Positions 7,763 through 15,679 are shown, numbered from the stretch's first letter. The stretch is DNA of 34,286 nucleotides from Streptomyces violaceoruber (GCA_000720805.1 JODI01000084.1:1-34286); one strand, 5' to 3'. Notes: a model not told the origin generated them from the letters alone. Numbers and translations are program-made.

Positions 7763-7787
7763 GTACCCCGAGCCGCGCGTCACAGTC
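7763..7787 (-). promoter_or_regulatory. SigB/SigF-type promoter for the RsbW-type gene
   Basis: On the minus strand GACT (7787-7784), a 15-base spacer and GGGTAC (7768-7763) match GNNT-N14-16-GGGTA(C/T) exactly. It lies about 52 bases before the start codon at 7711. The same architecture, with the same spacer length, precedes the sigma gene. Confidence 0.6.
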
Positions 7788-7949
7788 CCCGAGTCCCCGT
7801 GACGGTCCTTACGCCGGGCCGGCGGTGATCGCCACACCCCGTACGAGGGGAGCCTCGGCCGGTTGCCGGCCGGGTGGGTGCGGCACCGGGGCACGTTCGG
7901 AGAACGGGAAGCGGGGGGCCGAGAGCGGGCAAGGGGGGGCGGGCGGCGG

Positions 7950-8423
7950 TCATGCGACGGGGGTGAACAGGGCCGCGGCGGTGCGCTGCATCCGCAGGGC
8001 GTCCACGGATTCCGCCAGCAGTTCGTACTCGGTGGTGTCGTCGAAGGCGGCGATCCGCACCAGCCGTCCAGCGGCCAACTCGTCGGCCACCAGCTCCTGT
8101 TGGGCCGGGTCCGCGCACCAGGTGCGCAGCACCGCCGGCACGTCGGGCACGGTGGGCGCCACGGGGACGAGGGCGCCGGCCGGTAAGTGCTCGACCTCGG
8201 GGCGGGGATCCAGGCGGTCCGCGATCCAGGAGGCACGGTCACGCAGCCACCACAGGGCGAGGGCGAGGGTGGGGGCACGGTAGGTCCCCAGCGGTACGCC
8301 GATGCGTCGGCCGCCACAGGTGCCGTACCCCGTGACATGGCACAGGAATTCGTCGTGCACGATCCACTCCCCCGCTGTTTCGCCAGACTTGGTCGGCCAG
8401 GCCTCACTTTCGATGCGGCTCAT
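7950..8423 (-). CDS. Hypothetical protein with TTA codon
   Basis: A protein of 157 residues from ATG 8423 (163 from ATG 8441; neither start has a good ribosome site). It is soluble and acidic, with Trp-rich ALALWWLRDRASWIADRL in the middle and a C-terminal half (DVPAVLRTWCADPAQQ onwards, then FDDTTEYELLAESVDALR). No family is recognised. The Cys/His-containing N-terminus (HDEFLCHVTGYGTCGGR) could bind metal, but there is no clear motif. Codon 80 (8186-8184) is TTA, implying bldA-dependent expression. It lies upstream of and parallel to the RsbW-type gene, with a 238-base gap holding that gene's own promoter. Confidence 0.6.
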   Translation of the reverse strand: MSRIESEAWPTKSGETAGEWIVHDEFLCHVTGYGTCGGRRIGVPLGTYRAPTLALALWWLRDRASWIADRLDPRPEVEHLPAGALVPVAPTVPDVPAVLRTWCADPAQQELVADELAAGRLVRIAAFDDTTEYELLAESVDALRMQRTAAALFTPVA

Positions 8424-8483
8424 GTGCGGTACTCGGCTCATGCGCTGTGCGTGATCGGCTCTTCGCTGGACAGTGAAGTGCCC

Positions 8484-8519
8484 TGACAGTCGAGTATGTT
8501 CACTACTGAAACACTGTCA
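8484..8519. promoter_or_regulatory. Inverted repeat TGACAGT/ACTGTCA
   Basis: A perfect 7-bp inverted repeat (8484-8490 and 8513-8519) with 22 bases between the arms, in the unusually AT-rich divergent region between the hypothetical gene (8423) and the SnoaL-like gene (8719). Arms about two helical turns apart suit a dimeric repressor or a looped operator. Confidence 0.4.
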
Positions 8520-8598
8520 CCACATCATTCCGGCCAGTCTCCTGGCATATTCACCGCCCGACATGGCCGAAATGCGACGGGCGCCCACCGTCGCCGTC

Positions 8599-8614
8599 AT
8601 TACCTGAGGGGTAA
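8599..8614. promoter_or_regulatory. Inverted repeat ATTACC-tgagg-GGTAAT
   Basis: A perfect 6-bp inverted repeat with a 5-base centre, about 105 bases before the SnoaL-like gene. A transcription-factor site is the simplest reading; the regulator is unknown. Confidence 0.35.
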
Positions 8615-8718
8615 TCGACCCCGCGGACCGCTGCGGGCAGGGTGGAGTCACCGGGTCGCCGCAGTCGCGGATCCCGGTTCCGACCAGCAGGTACGTCCTT
8701 GATGGAGGCCGATCACCC

Positions 8719-9102
8719 ATGCCCGCGAACACCGGCCGTTACGAGAACGCCGTCGCCCGCTACTTCGACGCCTGGAACGCCCGGGAGGCCGGGACACGCG
8801 CCAAAGCGGTCGCCGCGGCCTGGACCGCCGACGGCACGTACACCGACCCGCTCACCGATGCCGGCGGCCACGAGCAGCTCGCCGCCGTGATCGCGGGGGT
8901 CCACGAGCAGTTCCCCGGCTTCTTCTTCCGGCCGGTCGGCACGGTGGACGGCCACCACGACACGGCGCGCTTCTCCTGGGAGCTGGTGAGCGAGGCCGAC
9001 GGTTCGGCACCGGTGGCCGGCTCCGACGTGATCACCCTGGCCGAGGACGGGCGGATCAAGGCCGTCCTCGGTTTCCTGGACAGGGTGCCCGCCCAAGCCT
9101 GA
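8719..9102 (+). CDS. SnoaL-like (NTF2-fold) protein
   Basis: A 127-residue NTF2/SnoaL-like protein. It begins with a helix (VARYFDAWNAREAGTRAKAV), then WTADGTYTDPLTDAGG, the usual pocket-forming turn, and ends with strands containing RFSWELVSEADG and GRIKAVLGFLDRVP. The family includes polyketide cyclases, isomerases and many binding proteins, so the reaction cannot be predicted. GGAGG lies ten bases before the ATG. It appears to be a single-gene unit. Confidence 0.8.
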   Translation: MPANTGRYENAVARYFDAWNAREAGTRAKAVAAAWTADGTYTDPLTDAGGHEQLAAVIAGVHEQFPGFFFRPVGTVDGHHDTARFSWELVSEADGSAPVAGSDVITLAEDGRIKAVLGFLDRVPAQA

Positions 9103-9245
9103 GGCAGGACGTCGGCGATGAGTTGCCGCGCTGTCGGCGGTCTCTTCGGCAGGAGTCACCAGAGGTGGAGACCACGGGCAGCGGAGGACGTCATGGCGAC
9201 GACAGGGAAAATGTGGACGCGGAATTCACCGCCGAGCTGAGCAGA

Positions 9246-9329
9246 AGCGCGGTGCGGCTGGAGGAACGCCTGAGCTGATGCCCGATGCGGCTTCCCTCAG
9301 GGCGTTGCCCCTCGTAGCCGCACCGCGCT
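9246..9329. repeat. Perfect 14-bp inverted repeat with 56-base centre
   Basis: agcgcggtgcggct (9246-9259) is the exact reverse complement of 9316-9329. It lies in the gap between the SnoaL-like gene and the convergent aldo/keto reductase. The loop contains a small ccctcaggg element. It may act as a bidirectional terminator, or be a remnant of a small mobile element. Confidence 0.6.
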
Positions 9330-9379
9330 CGCGGCGCCCCCGCGCCCTCAGCCGCACATCGCCGTGACGTCCCCGCCGG

Positions 9380-10375
9380 TCACGCCTTGACGAGGGCGTC
9401 GATCCGCGCCAGTTCCTCCGCGTCGAAGTCGAGGTTGCGGATGGCGCCCACGCTGTCCTCCAGCTGCTGCGGGCTGCTCGCGCCGACCAGGGCGGAGGTC
9501 ACCCGGCCGCCGCGCAGGACCCAGGCGAGGGCCAGTTGGGCCAGGGACTGGCCGCGGGACTTCGCGATGTCGTCGAGGGCGCGCAGGCGGCCCACCAGGT
9601 CCTCGGTGACCGCGTCCGAGTTCAGGAACGGGCTGTCGCTCGCCGCCCGCGAGTCCTCCGGGATGCCGTTGAGGTAGCGGCCGGTCAGCAGACCCTGCTC
9701 CAGCGGGGAGAAGACGATGGAGCCGACCTGGAGCTCGTCCAGCGCGTCCAGCAGCCCTTCGTCCTCGGGGCGCCGGTCGAGCATCGAGTAGCGGGGCTGG
9801 TGGATGAGCAGCGGGGTGCCCAGCTCACCCAGGATGCGCGCGGCCTCGCGAGTCTGCTCGGCCGAGTAGTTGGAGATGCCGACGTACAGCGCCTTGCCCT
9901 GCTGGACCGCCGAGTGCAGGGCGCCCATCGTCTCCTCCAGGGGAGTCTCCGGATCGGGGCGGTGGGAGTAGAAGATGTCGACGTAGTCCAGGCCCATCCG
10001 CTGCAGGCTCTGGTCGAGCGAGGACAGCACGTACTTGCGCGAGCCCCACTCGCCGTACGGGCCGGGCCACATCAGGTAGCCGGCCTTGGTGGAGACGACC
10101 AGCTCGTCGCGGTAGGACGCGAAGTCGGCCTTCAGTGCCTCGCCGAACGCGGACTCGGCGGCGCCGGGGGGCGGGCCGTAGTTGTTGGCCAGGTCGAAGT
10201 GGGTGACGCCGAGGTCGAAGGCGCGGCGCAGGATGGCGCGCTGCGTCTCGACCGTGCGGTCCGCCGGGCCGAAGTTGTGCCACAGACCGAGCGACAGCGC
10301 GGGAAGTTTCAGCCCGCTGCGTCCGGTGCGCCGGTAGGGCATGTCCGCGTAGCGGTCGGGGTGTGCGGTGTACAA
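9380..10375 (-). CDS. Aldo/keto reductase, YghZ/L-glyceraldehyde-3-phosphate reductase type
   Basis: 331 residues, AKR superfamily. The N-terminus YRRTGRSGLKLPALSLGLWH is typical of the YghZ/Gpr group, which reduces L-glyceraldehyde 3-phosphate, methylglyoxal and similar aldehydes with NADPH. The tetrad is intact: Asp61 and Tyr66 in FDLANNYG, Lys97 in VVSTKAGY, His138 in DIFYSHRPD. The C-terminal LVGASSPQQLEDSVGA is the nicotinamide-cofactor phosphate site. TTG 10375 is chosen as start because GGAG lies five bases upstream and the family's N-terminal segment is then complete; ATG 10342 would truncate it. It is divergent from the LysR gene at 10501, which is the likely regulator. Confidence 0.88.
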   Translation of the reverse strand: MYTAHPDRYADMPYRRTGRSGLKLPALSLGLWHNFGPADRTVETQRAILRRAFDLGVTHFDLANNYGPPPGAAESAFGEALKADFASYRDELVVSTKAGYLMWPGPYGEWGSRKYVLSSLDQSLQRMGLDYVDIFYSHRPDPETPLEETMGALHSAVQQGKALYVGISNYSAEQTREAARILGELGTPLLIHQPRYSMLDRRPEDEGLLDALDELQVGSIVFSPLEQGLLTGRYLNGIPEDSRAASDSPFLNSDAVTEDLVGRLRALDDIAKSRGQSLAQLALAWVLRGGRVTSALVGASSPQQLEDSVGAIRNLDFDAEELARIDALVKA

Positions 10376-10500
10376 CGCGACTCCAGAAGGTTGGCACGGC
10401 GATACCTGGTTCCCTGAGAACCGTGCTCACTCTCTCGTGACCTGGGGGCAGTGGTCCAACAGAAGAATCCGATGGGATTCAGCGGATAGGCTTCTCAATC

Positions 10501-11409
10501 ATGGAACTCCGCCATCTCCAGCACTTCGTCGCGGTCGCCGAGGACCAGCATTTCACCCGGGCCGCCGAACGGCTACTGGTCTCCCAGTCGGGGCTGTCCG
10601 CCTCCATCCGGGCCCTGGAGCGGGAGCTGCAGACCCCGCTGTTCGTGCGGACCACCCGCCGGGTGACGCTCACACCGGCCGGCCGGGCGCTGCTGACCGA
10701 GGCGGAGCGGATTCTCGCACAGGTGCGGTCGGCTCACGAGGCGGTGGCCGCGGTGCAGGGCGTGCTGCGCGGCATGCTCGCGCTCGGGTCGGAACAGTGC
10801 ATAGCCGGCGTGCACGTCGCGGGGCTGCTCGCCACGTTCCGGCGCCGGCACCCGGACGTGGAGATCTGTCTGCGGCAGGCGGGCTCCGGCGCGCTCGCCG
10901 AGGAGGTCGCGGCGGGGCGCCTGGACCTGGCGTTCGCCGTCCGGACGGCCGCGGAGCACACCGACCAGTTGCGCACCGTACCGCTGACCAGCGAGCCGAT
11001 GACGGTGCTGTGCCATCCCAGCCACCGCCTCGCGCGCGCCGGCGCGGCCGTGACGCCTCAGGATCTGGGCGGCGAGATCTTCGTGGACTTCCATCCGGAC
11101 TGGGGTCCGCGCCGGACCACCGACGCCGCCTTCGCCGCCGCGGGCGTCCGCCGGAGCGTCGCCCTGGAGGTCAACGACGTGCACAGCCTCCTGGACCTGG
11201 TGGACGAGGACCTCGGCATCGCCGTCGTACCGCGGCACTTCCGGCACAAGCGCGAGTCGCTCACCGCCCTCCCGGTCAAGGGCACCGGCGAGACCGTGTA
11301 CGAGACCGTCGCCCTGCTGCCGCCCGCGCAGGCCACCAGTCCAGCGGCCCGGGCACTGATGGCGCTGCTGGAAACGGAGGGCGGCCTCCTGCCGGCAGAG
11401 GGCGCATGA
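10501..11409 (+). CDS. LysR-family transcriptional regulator
   Basis: 302 residues. The winged helix-turn-helix is residues 1-60 (MELRHLQHFVAVAEDQHFTR, then AAERLLVSQSGLSASIRALE). The effector-binding domain runs from about 90, and includes VTPQDLGGEIFVDFHPDWGP and the conserved LVDEDLGIAVVPRH. LysR proteins usually control the divergent neighbour, here the aldo/keto reductase 126 bases away. The effector is unknown. The DinB-like gene starts 16 bases downstream and could be cotranscribed. Confidence 0.88.
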   Translation: MELRHLQHFVAVAEDQHFTRAAERLLVSQSGLSASIRALERELQTPLFVRTTRRVTLTPAGRALLTEAERILAQVRSAHEAVAAVQGVLRGMLALGSEQCIAGVHVAGLLATFRRRHPDVEICLRQAGSGALAEEVAAGRLDLAFAVRTAAEHTDQLRTVPLTSEPMTVLCHPSHRLARAGAAVTPQDLGGEIFVDFHPDWGPRRTTDAAFAAAGVRRSVALEVNDVHSLLDLVDEDLGIAVVPRHFRHKRESLTALPVKGTGETVYETVALLPPAQATSPAARALMALLETEGGLLPAEGA

Positions 11410-11425
11410 CGGCGGCGGATGCGCG

Positions 11426-11953
11426 ATGGTGGATCCCATGCATGCCAAGGACATCCTCATCGACGCGTACAGCCGCATCCAGGAAGAAGTCCACGCCACC
11501 GTCGACGGGCTGAGCCCGGACGACCTCAACGCCCGGCCCGCCGCCGACGCCAACTCCGTCTCCTGGCTGGTCTGGCATCTGACCCGGGTCCAGGACGACC
11601 ACATCGCGGACGCCTCGGGGCTCGACCAGGTCTGGCTGGCACAGGGCTGGGAGAAACGGTTCGGCCTCGACCTTCCGCGCCGTGACACCGGATACGGGCA
11701 CAGCTCCGCGAAGGTCGCCAAGGTGCGGGTCGACTCCGGTGACCTGCTGACCGAGTACTACGACGCCGTGCACGAGCAGACGCTCGGGTATCTGCGTGGG
11801 CTGACCGCCAAGGACTTCGAGCGGATCGTGGACGAGCGCTGGGATCCGCCGGTGACACTGGCCGTACGGCTGGTCAGCGTCCTGTCCGACGATCTCCAGC
11901 ACGTCGGACAGGCCGCCTACGTCAGGGGGCTGCTGCGCAGCGCGGCTTCGTAG
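11426..11953 (+). CDS. DinB-like / mycothiol-dependent isomerase-fold protein (DUF664 type)
   Basis: 175 residues (171 if the second ATG, 11438, is used; both have weak ribosome sites). DinB four-helix fold: [13 protein letters not shown] supplies two metal-site His residues and [16 protein letters not shown] the third. Actinobacterial members include mycothiol S-transferases and maleylpyruvate isomerase relatives, so a thiol-dependent detoxification role is possible but unproven. Its last 37 bases overlap the end of the convergent adenosine deaminase gene. Confidence 0.82.
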   Translation: MVDPMHAKDILIDAYSRIQEEVHATVDGLSPDDLNARPAADANSVSWLVWHLTRVQDDHIADASGLDQVWLAQGWEKRFGLDLPRRDTGYGHSSAKVAKVRVDSGDLLTEYYDAVHEQTLGYLRGLTAKDFERIVDERWDPPVTLAVRLVSVLSDDLQHVGQAAYVRGLLRSAAS

Positions 11954-13014
11954 CCCGGCAGGACGACGTCCTCGATGAGGGCCTTGCGCTCGTCGAACGG
12001 GACGAACGCGCTCTTGAGGGCGTTCACCGTGACCGTGCGCAGGTCCTCGACCGTCCAGTCCGCCCGCTCCACCAGCAGCGACATCTCCCGGGTCATCGTC
12101 GTGCCGGACACCAGCCGGTTGTCGGTGTTGACGGTGACCCGGAAGCCGAGGTCCTTCAGGGCCGTGATCGGGTGCTCGGCGATCGAGGCGGCGGCGCCGG
12201 TCTGGAGGTTGGAGGTCGGACACATCTCCAGCGCGATACGGCGGTCACGGACCCAGCCCGCGAGACGGCCGAGCTTGCCAGCCGCGAGGTCGGGGATGTC
12301 GTCGGTGATGCGGACGCCGTGCCCGATGCGCTGGGCGCCGCACACCTGGAGCGCCTGATGGATGCTGGGCAGACCGTGCGCCTCACCGGCGTGGATGGTG
12401 AACGGGACGTTCTCGCGGCGCAGATGCTCGAAGGCGGCCAGATGGTCGGCGGGCGGGAAGCCGTCCTCGGCGCCGGCGATGTCGAAACCGACGACGCCCG
12501 CGTCCCGGAAGGCGACGGCCAGGTGAGCGGTCTCAAGGGTGCGGTCGAACATCCGCATCCCGCACAGCAGCGTGCCGACACGGACCGGGGTGCCCGCGGC
12601 GGCCGCCTTCGCCATACCGGCCGCGAGACCTTCCTGAACGGCCTCGACGACCTCGGGCAGGGTCAGTCCGCCCCTCAGCATCAGCTCGGGGGCGTAGCGC
12701 ACCTCGCCGTACACGACACCGTCCGCGGCGAGGTCGAGCACATACTCCTCGGCGGTGCGCAGCAGACCCTCGCGGGACTGCAGCACGGCCAGGGTGTGCT
12801 CGAAGGTGTTTATGTAGCGCACCAGGTCACCTGAGCCCGCGGCCTCGACGTACCAGGCGGCCAGCTCGTCCGGGTCGGTGGTGGGCAGCCGGTGGCGGAC
12901 CGCGTCCGCGAGTTCCACCAGGGTGGCGGGGCGCAGGCCGCCGTCGAGGTGGTCGTGCAGGACGGCCTTGGGCAGCCGGCGGAGGGTGTCGGTGTCGATG
13001 CGGGGCGCGGTCAT
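11917..13014 (-). CDS. add: Adenosine deaminase
   Basis: 365 residues; hydrolyses adenosine and deoxyadenosine to inosine and ammonia in purine salvage. Zinc ligands His20 and His22 lie in [15 protein letters not shown] carries the next His and the catalytic Glu, RIGHGVRI follows, and a CPTSN loop precedes the last metal motif, which reads [11 protein letters not shown]. Classical enzymes have Asp-Asp here; Asp-Asn-Arg is a variant I associate with one actinobacterial subgroup. ATG 13014 has GAGG nine bases upstream. The minus-strand VOC gene ends 63 bases upstream, separated by a tandem repeat. Confidence 0.9.
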   Translation of the reverse strand: MTAPRIDTDTLRRLPKAVLHDHLDGGLRPATLVELADAVRHRLPTTDPDELAAWYVEAAGSGDLVRYINTFEHTLAVLQSREGLLRTAEEYVLDLAADGVVYGEVRYAPELMLRGGLTLPEVVEAVQEGLAAGMAKAAAAGTPVRVGTLLCGMRMFDRTLETAHLAVAFRDAGVVGFDIAGAEDGFPPADHLAAFEHLRRENVPFTIHAGEAHGLPSIHQALQVCGAQRIGHGVRITDDIPDLAAGKLGRLAGWVRDRRIALEMCPTSNLQTGAAASIAEHPITALKDLGFRVTVNTDNRLVSGTTMTREMSLLVERADWTVEDLRTVTVNALKSAFVPFDERKALIEDVVLPGYEAALRSSPLT

Positions 13015-13024
13015 GTGCGTGGTC

Positions 13025-13076
13025 CTCGGCGGTGGTTCTCGGCGGTGGTGCTCGGCAGTGGTGCTCGGCAGTGGTG
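13025..13076. repeat. Four tandem copies of a 13-bp unit
   Basis: Units ctcggcggtggtt, ctcggcggtggtg and ctcggcagtggtg (twice) run without gaps and fill nearly all of the space between the VOC stop and the adenosine deaminase start. A slippage-prone spacer that could alter ribosome loading on the downstream gene. Confidence 0.9.
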
Positions 13077-13077
13077 C

Positions 13078-13473
13078 TCAGTCGGTGGCGGGCTGGAGCA
13101 GGTCCCAGCGGTTTCCGTACAGGTCCTGGAAGACGGCGACCGAGCCGTAGGGCTCGTGGCGGGGCTCCTCCAGGAAGGTCACGCCGGCGGCGCGCATGCG
13201 GGCGTGGTCGCGGGCGAAGTCGTCGGTGTGCAGGAAGAACCCGACGCGGCCGCCGGTCTGGTCCCCGACCCGGGCACGCTGGGCGTCGTCCTTGGCCCGG
13301 GCCAGCAGCAGATCGGTGCCGTCCTGATGGGAGCCGGGCCGTACGACGACCCAGCGGGAGCCGTCCGGGCGCGGGGTGTCCTCGACGAGGCGGAAGCCGA
13401 GGGCCTCGGTGCAGAAGCGGATGGCCTCGTCGTAGTCGTCGACGACGAGGGTGACCAGGGCGATGCGTCTCAT
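13078..13473 (-). CDS. Glyoxalase/bleomycin-resistance-like VOC protein
   Basis: 131 residues, two beta-alpha-beta-beta-beta units. It begins IALVTLVVDDYDEAIRFCTE and ends VAVFQDLYGNRWDLLQPA, with HTDDFARDHARMRAAGVTF between, the standard VOC arrangement. The substrate is unknown; related proteins include lactoylglutathione-lyase-like and dioxygenase-like enzymes. AAAGG precedes the ATG. It is probably cotranscribed with adenosine deaminase. Confidence 0.85.
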   Translation of the reverse strand: MRRIALVTLVVDDYDEAIRFCTEALGFRLVEDTPRPDGSRWVVVRPGSHQDGTDLLLARAKDDAQRARVGDQTGGRVGFFLHTDDFARDHARMRAAGVTFLEEPRHEPYGSVAVFQDLYGNRWDLLQPATD

Positions 13474-13551
13474 CGGGGCCTTTCGGAGCCTTGCGGGGCC
13501 GGGAGGGCTTGCGGGGCTGCGGATCGCGAGCGGGTGATTGATCGACGGGAG

Positions 13552-13570
13552 ACGTTATACGTAAAACGTA
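13552..13570. promoter_or_regulatory. Period-7 ACGT array containing the palindrome TACGT-AAA-ACGTA
   Basis: ACGT occurs three times at 7-base steps (13552, 13559, 13566). 13558-13570 is a perfect inverted repeat with an AAA centre. It is an AT-rich island between the divergent VOC gene and dienelactone hydrolase, with the look of a TetR-type or similar operator overlapping a promoter. Confidence 0.5.
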
Positions 13571-13729
13571 CCCGACGCCAGTCAGCCCTGCGGATGAGAC
13601 CGCGGGGAGCAGGGAACGGGCCGGGGGGTGCGTGGAAGCGGTGACTCCGTGCGTGGCAGGCTGGTGATCACGTCGGAGCCACGGGCTCCGCCGCCCCCCG
13701 CCCGTACTGCCGTACAGGAGTCGCGCGTC

Positions 13730-14437
13730 ATGACCGAACTGCCGAAGTCGACCGGTGCCCCGGCCCACCAGAACGTCACCTTCCCGAGCGGCGGTACCAC
13801 CGCGCACGGCTATCTGGCGCTGCCGCCGTCCGGACGCGGCCCCGGCGTCATCGTCATCCAGGAGTGGTGGGGCCTGACCGACCACATCGCGGACGTCGCC
13901 GACCGGCTCGCCCGGGAGGGCTTCGTCGCCCTCGCCCCCGACCTCTACGGCGGCAACGTGGCACACGAGAGCCAGGAGGCCCTGCGGATGATGCAGGCCC
14001 TCCCGGTCGCGCGCGGGGTGGAACTGCTGTCCGGCGCGGTCGACCATCTGCTGTCCCTGCCCGAGGTCACCTCGGACACGGTCGGCGCGGTCGGCTTCTG
14101 CATGGGCGGCGGCTTCGTGCTGTACCTGGCCGCGGCCGACCCGCGAGTGAGCGCCGCCGTGCCGTTCTACGGCGTCATCCAGGGCGAGCTGCCCGACTTC
14201 TCGGGGCTGAAGGCGCAGGTCCTGGGGCACTTCGGTGAACTCGACCAGAGCATCCCGGCGGAGAGCGTCGACCGGCTCGCCGACGCCATCCGGGAGCAGT
14301 CGGGGATCACCCCGGACTTCCGTCGCTACCCGGCCGACCACGCCTTCTTCAACGACGGCCGCCCGGTCCACGACGCCGAGTCGGCCGCCCGCGCCTGGGA
14401 GCGCACGGTGCCGTTCCTGCACGAGCAGCTCGGATGA
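13730..14437 (+). CDS. Dienelactone hydrolase family protein
   Basis: 235 residues, full length for the family. Residues of the carboxymethylenebutenolidase active site are present: Glu45 in QEWWGL, nucleophile Cys124 in GFCMGGG, Asp172 in FGELDQSIP and His204 in ADHAFFND. Family members open dienelactones in chlorocatechol breakdown or hydrolyse other esters; no catechol genes are nearby, so the substrate is open. ATG 13730 has AGGAG nine bases upstream. The first residues (MTELPKSTGAPAHQNVTFPS) match the usual start of actinobacterial members. Confidence 0.88.
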   Translation: MTELPKSTGAPAHQNVTFPSGGTTAHGYLALPPSGRGPGVIVIQEWWGLTDHIADVADRLAREGFVALAPDLYGGNVAHESQEALRMMQALPVARGVELLSGAVDHLLSLPEVTSDTVGAVGFCMGGGFVLYLAAADPRVSAAVPFYGVIQGELPDFSGLKAQVLGHFGELDQSIPAESVDRLADAIREQSGITPDFRRYPADHAFFNDGRPVHDAESAARAWERTVPFLHEQLG

Positions 14438-14494
14438 ACCCCTCGTAGGGCCGGACCGCGGACGGCCGCTGCCCGGTCGGGCTGCGGGGGCCGC

Positions 14495-14920
14495 TCAGAC
14501 GACCGGCTCGCCGATGCCGAGCAGGTTGCCCTCGCTGTCGCGGAACCAGGCGGCGCGTTCGCCCCGGGCACCCTTGCTCGGGTAGTTCCCGTCGATCTCC
14601 GCGATCCCGTCCCTGGTACGGAACCCGGGCACGTCGACCTCCTCGAACACCACGCCGCGTTCCTTGAGCCGGGACACGACGGTGTCGAGGTCGTCGACCT
14701 CCCATCCCATCTGGGTGAAGGTGCCGCTCGAGGCTCCCGTCGACCGGAACACGGCGAAGTCGGTGCCCCCGCACCGGTACAGCAGTCCGCCGGGCCGTTC
14801 GTCGACGGGCTCCAGACCGAGCTTCTCGGCGTAGAAACGCCGGGCCCGGTCCAGGTCCTGGGCGGGAAGCCTGGTGGCCACCCGCCCCCTGGCCAGAATG
14901 TCGCTGTCGTCTGCGTTCAT
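14495..14920 (-). CDS. Glyoxalase/VOC-family protein
   Basis: 141 residues. RVATRLPAQDLDRARRFYAE opens the first module. The metal-site region YRCGGTDFAVFRS and the closing WFRDSEGNLLGIGEP are typical of glyoxalase-I-like VOC proteins. ATG 14920 is used, with a closely spaced GGAG; the longer upstream reading is Arg-rich and unlike the family. Function unknown. Confidence 0.82.
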   Translation of the reverse strand: MNADDSDILARGRVATRLPAQDLDRARRFYAEKLGLEPVDERPGGLLYRCGGTDFAVFRSTGASSGTFTQMGWEVDDLDTVVSRLKERGVVFEEVDVPGFRTRDGIAEIDGNYPSKGARGERAAWFRDSEGNLLGIGEPVV

Positions 14921-15016
14921 CTCTCCACTGTGCCGCGAGCCTGGGCCGCAGGTGAGACGAGGCGAGGCGAGGCGACCGGCGCGTGCCGCCACGATTGCCT
15001 CACCTCGTGGTGGGAC

Positions 15017-15679
15017 CTAGGGCCGGGGACCCTTGTACAGGGCCGCGAACAGGCCCTGAACCCGCTCGCCGTCCGGCTGCTGCCAAGGGCCCGCGACGTG
15101 GCCGATGGCGCCGGGCGGGACGAGGGACGCGCCCTGCGGGGCGGGGTGCAGGACCCGGTGGAGGCGGAGTGTGGCGCCCTCGGGGAGGGACAGATCGGTG
15201 CCCTCTTCGTCGTCGGCGACGGTGAGAGTGCCCGAGGCGAGGGGGACCTCCGTCGCGCAGGACCGGGTGACGTCGTGGTCCGGGGTGTCCGTGGCGCTCT
15301 GGGCCTGCGCCTGGGCGGTGCCCTCGATCAGGGCGAGCAGCTGGGTCACCAGGACCGGGTCGTGAGTGCCGTCGTAGGCCCAGCGGCGGCCCAGCACCCC
15401 GTGCTCCATCGTGCCGACGAGGGCGTGCTCCGCGTCGGCGAGCGGGGCGCCCCGGTAGGTGAGGGGCACCAGGTAGGCGGCCGGGTGGGGGCCCGAGGTG
15501 TCCGTGGCCACCATGAACTCGATGCCGACCTCGCCCTTCGGGTCGTCCAGCCGGAAGCCGCCCGCCTTGGACAGCCGGGGTTCGTCCGGACCACCCGCGT
15601 ACCAGGGGCGGGTGGGCAGCCAGGCGGTGAGGAGTTCCAGCTTGGTCGGCTTGAGGGTGGTGTGGTGGATGACGGCCAT
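15017..15679 (-). CDS. Maltokinase N-terminal cap-like protein
   Basis: 220 residues. The start MAVIHHTTLKPTKLELLTAW and the LPTRPWY that follows match proteins built only of the N-terminal cap domain of maltokinase (Mak/Pep2). Maltokinase itself phosphorylates maltose in the GlgE alpha-glucan pathway. The kinase C-lobe motifs are absent, so this is not a kinase. The central VPLTYRGAPL and HGVLGRRWAYDGTHDPV segments belong to the cap. Role unknown; some database entries call it a glucan-branching protein, which the sequence does not support. Confidence 0.75.
   Translation of the reverse strand: MAVIHHTTLKPTKLELLTAWLPTRPWYAGGPDEPRLSKAGGFRLDDPKGEVGIEFMVATDTSGPHPAAYLVPLTYRGAPLADAEHALVGTMEHGVLGRRWAYDGTHDPVLVTQLLALIEGTAQAQAQSATDTPDHDVTRSCATEVPLASGTLTVADDEEGTDLSLPEGATLRLHRVLHPAPQGASLVPPGAIGHVAGPWQQPDGERVQGLFAALYKGPRP

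Noticed and set aside
12827..14422. Long minus-strand frame across the VOC and dienelactone hydrolase genes
   Set aside because: Low-complexity Arg/Pro/Gly composition, antisense to two clear genes; a product of GC bias.
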